This document shows positions 57,757 through 64,000 of a stretch of DNA of 64,000 nucleotides, piece by piece. Source of the DNA: Labilibaculum sp. (lineage in GTDB: Bacteria; Bacteroidota; Bacteroidia; Bacteroidales; Marinifilaceae); NCBI RefSeq assembly GCF_963664555.1, contig NZ_OY761461.1, positions 1,798,001-1,862,000 of the forward strand, written 5' to 3'. A program made the translations under genes and the position numbers. Every line of letters begins with the position of its first letter. The stretch's first letter is position 1. The notes below the pieces were generated by a model. It worked only from the letters and a program-made list of their open reading frames with translations. It was not told where the DNA came from and ran no database searches.

Positions 57757-59154
57757 ATGAAAAAACAGCCTCGATTAAGTTTTTGGCAAATCTGGAACGT
57801 CAGTTTCGGATTCTTAGGAATACAGATGGGATTTGCTTTACAAGGAGCAAACGTAAGCCGTGTGTTATCAAGTTTAGGAGCAGATTTGCATCATTTATCT
57901 CTATTTTGGTTGGCAGCACCCGTTATGGGATTAATTGTTCAGCCAATTGTTGGAGGTGCAAGTGATCGAACCTGGAACCGCTTTGGTCGAAGAGGTCCTT
58001 ACATTTTGGGAGGTGCTATAGTTGCAGCTTTGGCAATGTTTTTTATGCCTAATGCAGGTATAGCGGTTAAAATTATGCCGCCTCTTGTATTTGGTGCAGT
58101 GATGTTCGCTTTAATGGATGGGTCGTTCAATATTACGATGCAACCATTTAGAGCGCTTGTTGCTGATATGACTCCGGAAGAACAAAGAAATGCAGGATAT
58201 TCAATTCAGAGCTTTTTGATTAACACGGGGGCTGTACTCGGATCTATTTTGCCATTTGTTTTAACCAATGTGATGGGAGTTAGTAATGTTGATCCAGATG
58301 GAGGAGTACCTTCATCAGTTATCTGGTCATTTTATATTGGTGGCGGTATGTTACTGTTATCAGTAATTTGGACTGTTTTCCGAACAAAGGAATATCCACC
58401 GCAAGAATATGCAGACTATAAAGGCTTGGAAATTCTATCAAAGGAAAAAAAGAAGAAAGGTACTTTGTCGGGATTCTTTAAATTATTGAAAGAAACTCCA
58501 AAAACCATGATGCAATTAGCTGTAGTTCAGTTTTTTTCGTGGTTTTCTCTTTATTTGATGTGGGTATATACAACCTACGCTTTGGCGCAGCATTCCTGGG
58601 GATGTCCAATCACTGATGTAAAATCAGAATCGTTTCAGGATGCAGGAGATTGGGTTGGAATTTTGTTTGCAGGCTATAGTTTGTTTGCGGCAATATTTTC
58701 AATTTTAATGTCCAGGTTGGCGAATCGGTTTGGCAGGAAAACAGTGTATTCTTTAGCCTTGTTTTTGGGGGGAGTAGGTTTCTTATCAACTTACCTATTT
58801 AGCGGAGGCGATTTAATTCATTTAAATCTTTTAATAACTGAAGTTGATGTGCCATCGAGTGCTGCTTTGTGGATGATTCCAATGGTGGGGGTAGGAATAG
58901 CATGGGCCGCAATTTTAGCGATGCCATACTCTATTTTATCGGACTCTTTACCTGCTGACAAAATGGGGGTGTATATGGGGATTTTCAATTTCACAATTGC
59001 AGGACCTCAGATTATTAGTGGAATAATTGCTGGTGAGATTTTAAGATACTTTTTCAACGGTGAGGCAATTTACATTATGGTGATCGCCGGGATATCAATG
59101 TTGTTAGGGGCAGTTGCTGTCACTTTCGTTAAGCAAAATAAAGCTGTTAATTAA
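57757..59154 (+). CDS. SLC45-like MFS transporter, probable maltose permease
   Basis: A 465-residue MFS protein with twelve predicted membrane segments. The start FWQIWNVSFGFLGIQMGFAL and the loop SDRTWNRFGRRGPYILGG are the signature of the SLC45/MFS disaccharide permease group found next to maltose phosphorylase genes in Bacteroidota. The charged central loop is at ~225-245. It would bring maltose into the cytoplasm. It starts an operon with pgmB, the GH65 phosphorylase and probably the GH13 enzyme. Confidence 0.92.
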   Translation: MKKQPRLSFWQIWNVSFGFLGIQMGFALQGANVSRVLSSLGADLHHLSLFWLAAPVMGLIVQPIVGGASDRTWNRFGRRGPYILGGAIVAALAMFFMPNAGIAVKIMPPLVFGAVMFALMDGSFNITMQPFRALVADMTPEEQRNAGYSIQSFLINTGAVLGSILPFVLTNVMGVSNVDPDGGVPSSVIWSFYIGGGMLLLSVIWTVFRTKEYPPQEYADYKGLEILSKEKKKKGTLSGFFKLLKETPKTMMQLAVVQFFSWFSLYLMWVYTTYALAQHSWGCPITDVKSESFQDAGDWVGILFAGYSLFAAIFSILMSRLANRFGRKTVYSLALFLGGVGFLSTYLFSGGDLIHLNLLITEVDVPSSAALWMIPMVGVGIAWAAILAMPYSILSDSLPADKMGVYMGIFNFTIAGPQIISGIIAGEILRYFFNGEAIYIMVIAGISMLLGAVAVTFVKQNKAVN

Positions 59155-59169
59155 TAATATTTGTTTGAA

Positions 59170-59817
59170 ATGGGAACAATTAGTGCATGTATATTTGATT
59201 TAGATGGAGTAGTGGTTGATACGGCGAAGTATCATTATATCGCATGGAAAAGTATAGCAAATGAGTTAGGTTTTGACTTTACTGAAGAAGATAATGAGAG
59301 GTTAAAAGGAGTGAGCCGAATGACCTCTTTGGATATACTTCTTTCGATTGGCGGGGTTGAGCTCGATCAGGAAACTAAACTTAAATTGGCCGATAAGAAA
59401 AACAAAAACTATTTGGAGTACATTCTTAGAATGACTCCTGATGAAATTCTTCCTGGAGTGAAAGAATTTATGAATGAACTAAAATCCAATGGAGTGAAGA
59501 TTGCTTTGGGATCTGCAAGTAAAAATGCGATGACTATTCTCAATCAATTAGAACTTACCAATTATTTTGATGTAGTAGTTGATGGAACTCATGTGAGTAA
59601 TGCAAAACCTGATCCGGAAGTATTTCTAAAAGGTGCAGAGCTTCTCAACGTAGTACCATCGGAGTGTGTCGTTTTTGAGGATGCAGAGGCAGGAGTAGAA
59701 GCGGCAATTAATGGCCAAATGAAGTGTGTAGGAATCGGTTCTCCCGAAGTGTTAGGGAAAGCAAATATGGTTGTTCCGGGTTTTGTGGGATTTTCCATTA
59801 GTCAATTGAACTTTTAA
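59170..59817 (+). CDS. pgmB: Beta-phosphoglucomutase
   Basis: A 215-residue HAD-superfamily enzyme that converts beta-D-glucose-1-phosphate to glucose-6-phosphate. The DxD motif is Asp10/Asp12 in ACIFDLDGVVVDTA; the cap begins with AKYHYIAWKSIANELGFDF, typical for beta-PGM. Motif 2 is LGSASKNAMTIL, and the late acidic motif is VVFEDAEAGVEAA. The ATG at 59170 is preferred to a TTG at 59161. It is 15 bases after the permease and 36 bases before the phosphorylase, with which it forms one pathway. Confidence 0.96.
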   Translation: MGTISACIFDLDGVVVDTAKYHYIAWKSIANELGFDFTEEDNERLKGVSRMTSLDILLSIGGVELDQETKLKLADKKNKNYLEYILRMTPDEILPGVKEFMNELKSNGVKIALGSASKNAMTILNQLELTNYFDVVVDGTHVSNAKPDPEVFLKGAELLNVVPSECVVFEDAEAGVEAAINGQMKCVGIGSPEVLGKANMVVPGFVGFSISQLNF

Positions 59818-59853
59818 GCGAATAGGTAGGATTATTTTTAAAAGGAAATCAAC

Positions 59854-62166
59854 ATGAATGAATATTTAAAACACGATGAGTGGTGTATTATCGAGGAAGG
59901 ATTTAATCCTGAGAACCATCGCGCATCCGAAAGCATATTTAGTCTTGGTAATGGCAACATGGGGCAAAGAGCCATGTTTGAAGAAACTTACTCGGGCAAA
60001 ACATTACAGGGAACTTATATCGCTGGAGTTTATTATCCTGATAAAACCAGAGTGGGTTGGTGGAAAAACGGTTATCCGGAATATTTCGCTAAAGTATTGA
60101 ATGCGCCAAACTGGATTGGAATTGATGTAAAGATTAATGACGAAACGCTTGATCTTGCCATGTGTAAGGTAAGTGGTTTTGTTCGCACATTAAATATGCA
60201 GGAAGGTGTTTTGATGCGTTCATTTGTTGCCGAAATGTCGAATGGAAACCAAATTAAGGTAGACACAAAACGTTTTTTAAGCATTGTAACTTCTGAAGTC
60301 GGAGCAATTCGATATTCAGTTACTGCTTTAAATTTCGATGGAAAGATTAGTTTCAATCCATACCTTGATGCTGATGTGGCTAATGAGGATTCGAACTACG
60401 ATGAGAAGTTTTGGGATGTATTATCATGCAAATCCGTAAAGGGGGAAGCTTCAATAACGGCTAAAACCAAGAAGTTGGATTTTCATGTTTGTATAGGTAT
60501 GAAATATGACGTATACAAAGATGGGCAGAAACTGGAAATGGCACCTTCTGTAAATGAAGAAGCTAAATACGTATCCAATACAGTAGAATTTGACATTCGA
60601 AAAGGAGAGAAACTAACTATTTATAAATATGCAGGTGTTTTAAGTTCCTTAAATCATAACAAAGCAGAAATACAAGCTGATGCTCAAAATGTTGTTGCAG
60701 AAGCATACAATAAAGGATATGATTCCCTTTTAGAGGAACATGTTGCTGCGTGGGCAGGCAAATGGGCGAACAGTGATATTACCATTGAAGGTGATGTTGC
60801 AGCACAGCAAGCCATTCGTTTCAATATTTTTCAATTGAATCAGACCTATACCGGCGAAGACGAAAGATTGAACATTGGTCCTAAAGGTTTTACAGGAGAG
60901 AAGTATGGAGGAAGTACTTATTGGGATACAGAAGCTTACTGCGTTCCTTTCTACCTAAGCACATCAAAACCTGAGGTGACCCGTAACCTGTTGATTTATC
61001 GTCATAAGCAATTGCAAAAAGCAATTGAGAATGCAGCAAAATTAGGATTTAGCAATGGAGCAGCCTTGTATCCAATGGTAACAATGAACGGGGAAGAGTG
61101 TCACAACGAGTGGGAGATTACTTTCGAGGAAATTCACCGTAACGGAGCTATCGCATTTGCCATTTATAACTACATCCGTCACACAGATGACAAAAAATAT
61201 TTGGAAGAATATGGTTTGGATGTACTAATTGGTATTTCAAGATTCTGGAGTCAGCGGGTTAACTATTCCCAGGCGAAGAAGAAATATGTGATGCTTGGTG
61301 TTACCGGACCAAACGAATACGAAAATAATATCAACAACAACTGGTACACAAGTACCATTGCGAATTGGTGTATGAAATATACTCAGGAAGCAATGGCTCA
61401 TGTTAAGGAGACAAATTCCGGTCGCTTTGCTGAGATTATGGACAACCTGAAATTCGATTTTGATACTGAAACCGCAAAGTGGAATGATATAATTGACAAC
61501 ATGTACTATCCGGTTGATGAGGAAACAGGAGTATTTTTGCAACAGGATGGCTATATGGATAAAGAACAGATTCTGGCTTCTGATTTAGATCCAAAAGTAC
61601 GTCCGATCAATCAGCATTGGTCATGGGATAGAATCCTGCGGTCATGTTTCATCAAACAAGCTGATGTTTTGCAAGGTGTTTATTTGTTTGAAGATCAGTT
61701 TGACGAGGAAACGATTAAAAAGAATTATCAATTCTACGAGCCCAGAACCTTGCATGAATCTTCACTTTCTCCATGTATTCACTCCATTTTAGCGTCAAAA
61801 ATTGGTGATATTGAAGGTGCTTATGATTTGTATTTAAGAACTTCCCGTTTGGATATTGACGATTACAATCATGAAGTGCACGAAGGATTGCACATTACAA
61901 GCATGGCAGGAACATGGATGTCGATTGTTGAAGGTTTTGGTGGAATGAGAGTATCGAACGGACAATTGATATTTAAGCCATTAATCCCTAAAGAATGGAA
62001 ATCATATTCATTTAAGGTTCGATTCAGAGGTAATCTTTTAAATGTAAGAGTTGCTGCTGATGAAGTTGGCGTTATTAATGAAGAAGGTGAGGATATTTCC
62101 TTATTCCTTATTGATGATGAATACGTAATTGAAAAGAACAGCAGCTTGGTTATTGAGCGCGCTTAA
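59854..62166 (+). CDS. GH65 glycoside phosphorylase, probable maltose phosphorylase
   Basis: A 770-residue GH65 enzyme: N-terminal super-sandwich (~1-280), catalytic (alpha/alpha)6 barrel (~310-690) and C-terminal beta domain. The hallmark active-site segment NEWEITFEEIHRNGA (residues 418-432) holds the candidate general acid and neighbouring Glu. RPINQHWSWDRILRS and HESSLSPCIHSILA are also typical. It would cut maltose with phosphate to glucose and beta-glucose-1-phosphate; the pgmB neighbour fits the beta product. Trehalose or kojibiose phosphorylase is a less likely alternative. AAAGGAAATC before the ATG is an unusually good ribosome site for this genome. Confidence 0.94.
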   Translation: MNEYLKHDEWCIIEEGFNPENHRASESIFSLGNGNMGQRAMFEETYSGKTLQGTYIAGVYYPDKTRVGWWKNGYPEYFAKVLNAPNWIGIDVKINDETLDLAMCKVSGFVRTLNMQEGVLMRSFVAEMSNGNQIKVDTKRFLSIVTSEVGAIRYSVTALNFDGKISFNPYLDADVANEDSNYDEKFWDVLSCKSVKGEASITAKTKKLDFHVCIGMKYDVYKDGQKLEMAPSVNEEAKYVSNTVEFDIRKGEKLTIYKYAGVLSSLNHNKAEIQADAQNVVAEAYNKGYDSLLEEHVAAWAGKWANSDITIEGDVAAQQAIRFNIFQLNQTYTGEDERLNIGPKGFTGEKYGGSTYWDTEAYCVPFYLSTSKPEVTRNLLIYRHKQLQKAIENAAKLGFSNGAALYPMVTMNGEECHNEWEITFEEIHRNGAIAFAIYNYIRHTDDKKYLEEYGLDVLIGISRFWSQRVNYSQAKKKYVMLGVTGPNEYENNINNNWYTSTIANWCMKYTQEAMAHVKETNSGRFAEIMDNLKFDFDTETAKWNDIIDNMYYPVDEETGVFLQQDGYMDKEQILASDLDPKVRPINQHWSWDRILRSCFIKQADVLQGVYLFEDQFDEETIKKNYQFYEPRTLHESSLSPCIHSILASKIGDIEGAYDLYLRTSRLDIDDYNHEVHEGLHITSMAGTWMSIVEGFGGMRVSNGQLIFKPLIPKEWKSYSFKVRFRGNLLNVRVAADEVGVINEEGEDISLFLIDDEYVIEKNSSLVIERA

Positions 62167-62182
62167 ATTATGGCATGAATAG

Positions 62183-62220
62183 TTCAGGATAAGGGGGATT
62201 CCTCTTATCCTGAATTTTTA
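62183..62220 (+). terminator. Strong hairpin between the GH65 and GH13 genes
   Basis: Perfect 11-bp stem TTCAGGATAAG (62183-62193) / CTTATCCTGAA (62204-62214) followed by TTTTT. It lies 17 bases after the GH65 stop and 22 bases before the next start, so it may end or reduce transcription into the GH13 gene. Confidence 0.75.
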
Positions 62221-62241
62221 CCAAGTTTTAATTTTTATTGT

Positions 62242-64000
62242 ATGAGAACTTTTTTGATTTCCTTATTGATGGTTTCATTTTTTAGTTTTTTCTCTTTTGC
62301 CGATAAGGTGAAAATTGAAAGAGTGGAGCCAATGTTTTGGTGGGTGGATATGAAAAATCCAAATTTACAACTTTTGGTTCATGGTGAAAATATTTCGAAA
62401 TATGATGTTTCGATGAATTATCCGGGAGTTACAATTGAAAGGATGATAAAGACGGATAAACCCAATTATTTGTTTGTAAATCTGCTGATTAAAAAAGGAA
62501 CGAAAGCGGGGCGTTTCGACCTTGTTTTTTCGGAGAAAGGCAAAAAGAAAGCAAGTTACTCGTATGAATTGAAAGCCAGAAATGAAAATTCAGCCAATAG
62601 GAAAGGCTACGATGCATCGGATGTGGTTTATTTAATTATGCCGGATCGATTTGCAAATGGAGATCCAAAGAATGATTCGGTTGAAGGAATGGAGGATAAA
62701 TTGGATCGTGAAAATCCTGACGGTCGTCATGGTGGCGACATTCAGGGAATCATTGACCATTTAGATTATTTGCAGGAGCTTGGTATTACTGCAATTTGGA
62801 ATACTCCATTAATGGAAGATAATGAACCAACAACATCTTACCATACTTATGCAATATCCGATTATTACAAAATAGATGCCCGTTACGGAAGTAACGAGGA
62901 TTATGTCCGATTATCTGCGGAAGCAAAAAAGCGAGGAATTAAAATTATTATGGATGTGGTAACCAACCATTGCGCTTCGGCTCATTGGTGGATGAACGAC
63001 CTGCCTTCAAGCGATTGGGTTCATGTATTTCCTGAATACACCCAATCCAATCATCGCAAGAGTACAACGAATGATCCATATGTTTCCAAAGTAGACTACG
63101 ACAAGAATTTTAATGGATGGTTTGATACAAGTATGCCGGATTTAAATCAAAAAAACGATTTGCTGATTAACTATTTTATTCAGAATACCATTTGGTGGAT
63201 AGAATATGCCGATTTAGGCGGGATCAGAGTAGATACTTATCCTTACAACGACAAAGATGCCATGGCGGTTTATTCAGGCTCAATTATGGAAGAGTATCCC
63301 AACCTAAATATTGTTGGAGAAACCTGGTTAAGTTCGCCTGCCGAGATTGCTTACTGGCAGAAAGATGCAGTAAATCACGATGCTTACAATTCGAACTTGC
63401 CTTGCGTAATGGATTTTTCTTTGTTTGATGCCATGACAAAAGCTCTTAATGAAAACGAAGGATGGAATACCGGATTGGTTCGTCTGTACAATTCCCTTGC
63501 TTTTGATTACTTATATCCGCACACAGACAACTTATTTATTTTTGCTGAGAATCACGATACAGACCATATCATGTCGGTTTTGGGTGGCGACATACAGAAA
63601 TACAAAAAACTGATGACTTTCCTGCTTACAACTCGTGGAATTCCTCAACTTTATGTGGGAACCGAAATCTTGCTGGAAGGCAAAAAGAGCGATGGCGATG
63701 GTAAAATGCGTGTTGATTTTCCCGGAGGATGGGAAGGTGATGAGAGAAATGCATTTAGCGCAGAAGGACGAACTTCAAAAGAGAATGAAGCTTTCGGTTT
63801 TTTAAAGAAATTATTGAACTGGAGAAAACAAAATCCGGTTATCCACACTGGAAAATTGATGCATTACGTTCCCGAAAATGATACTTACGTTTATTTCAGA
63901 AGCAATGCTGAAAAAACAGTAATGGTAGTGATTAACCAGAACGAAAGTACGCAGGAATTGAATCTGGCGAGATTTGCAGAAAGTTTGGGAACATTCACTT
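62242..64000 (+). CDS. Periplasmic GH13 neopullulanase/cyclomaltodextrinase (SusA-like), cut by window end
   Basis: An open frame of at least 586 residues reaching the window end, starting MRTFLISLLMVSFFSFFSFA (signal peptide, no lipobox Cys). An N-terminal cyclomaltodextrinase domain (~20-115) precedes the catalytic domain (VYLIMPDRFANGDPKND). Catalytic residues: nucleophile Asp in GGIRVDTYPY, Glu in NIVGETWLSS and the third Asp in FAENHDTDHI. DVVTNHC is the first conserved region. It would trim imported oligosaccharides to maltose or glucose in the periplasm, the role of SusA in Bacteroides. The C-terminal beta domain is missing only because the window ends. Confidence 0.93.
   Translation, partial: MRTFLISLLMVSFFSFFSFADKVKIERVEPMFWWVDMKNPNLQLLVHGENISKYDVSMNYPGVTIERMIKTDKPNYLFVNLLIKKGTKAGRFDLVFSEKGKKKASYSYELKARNENSANRKGYDASDVVYLIMPDRFANGDPKNDSVEGMEDKLDRENPDGRHGGDIQGIIDHLDYLQELGITAIWNTPLMEDNEPTTSYHTYAISDYYKIDARYGSNEDYVRLSAEAKKRGIKIIMDVVTNHCASAHWWMNDLPSSDWVHVFPEYTQSNHRKSTTNDPYVSKVDYDKNFNGWFDTSMPDLNQKNDLLINYFIQNTIWWIEYADLGGIRVDTYPYNDKDAMAVYSGSIMEEYPNLNIVGETWLSSPAEIAYWQKDAVNHDAYNSNLPCVMDFSLFDAMTKALNENEGWNTGLVRLYNSLAFDYLYPHTDNLFIFAENHDTDHIMSVLGGDIQKYKKLMTFLLTTRGIPQLYVGTEILLEGKKSDGDGKMRVDFPGGWEGDERNAFSAEGRTSKENEAFGFLKKLLNWRKQNPVIHTGKLMHYVPENDTYVYFRSNAEKTVMVVINQNESTQELNLARFAESLGTFT

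Overview
The window looks like chromosomal DNA of a free-living, probably marine member of the Bacteroidota; the order (Marinilabiliales-like) is only a guess. The signs are: a complete SusC/SusD/SusE starch-utilisation locus, lipoproteins whose Cys is followed by acidic residues, an amylase ending in a type IX secretion (T9SS) sorting domain, promoter-like pairs of the TTTG / TAnnTTTG type, weak Shine-Dalgarno sequences and AT-rich DNA. No rRNA, tRNA, CRISPR array, phage or plasmid gene was seen.

Layout. 1-6 kb: small redox and regulatory genes (truncated HxlR regulator with a divergent NmrA-like reductase, EamA transporter, HIT protein, AraC regulator, aldo-keto reductase, DJ-1/PfpI protein). 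6-10.4 kb: an exported M43 metalloprotease, then a Fur/PerR regulator directly followed by katG. 10.4-15 kb: an accessory patch with a REP-like tandem array beside a REP-associated transposase, three copies of a palindromic intergenic repeat, a RibD-C reductase, a small lipoprotein, two frameshifted gene remnants and an outer-membrane barrel protein. 15-20 kb: murB, a threonine aldolase, two small unknown genes, a metallophosphoesterase and an AraC regulator. 20-30.4 kb: an FHS sugar permease with a ROK sugar kinase, a coiled-coil lipoprotein, citrate synthase, an ABC-F ATPase, a glutathione peroxidase, a C69 peptidase and a CvfB-like RNA-binding protein. 31-34.5 kb: one 1146-residue protein made of two complete biotin-dependent carboxyltransferase domains in tandem. 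34.8-45 kb: an FtsX/MacB-type ABC transporter divergent from an NtrC-type regulator and its histidine kinase, a GAF/PAS histidine kinase, and an exported protein with three EF-hand-like repeats. 45-64 kb: the starch/maltose locus.

How the starch locus works (inferred from families). The T9SS amylase cuts starch outside the cell. SusE/F-like and SusD-like lipoproteins bind the fragments and SusC imports them. The SusA-like neopullulanase (cut by the window end) trims them in the periplasm, the SLC45-type permease brings maltose into the cytoplasm, GH65 phosphorylase splits it to glucose and beta-glucose-1-phosphate, and PgmB makes glucose-6-phosphate. Free glucose could be used by the ROK kinase at 21.6 kb. 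A LacI-family regulator sits between the two halves, and LacI-type operator sequences lie next to both.

The items most worth a second look are the tandem carboxyltransferase, the transposase with its REP-like array, the 180-bp duplicated leader repeat, the triple EF-hand-like secreted protein, and the shared operator-like sequences of the sugar loci.
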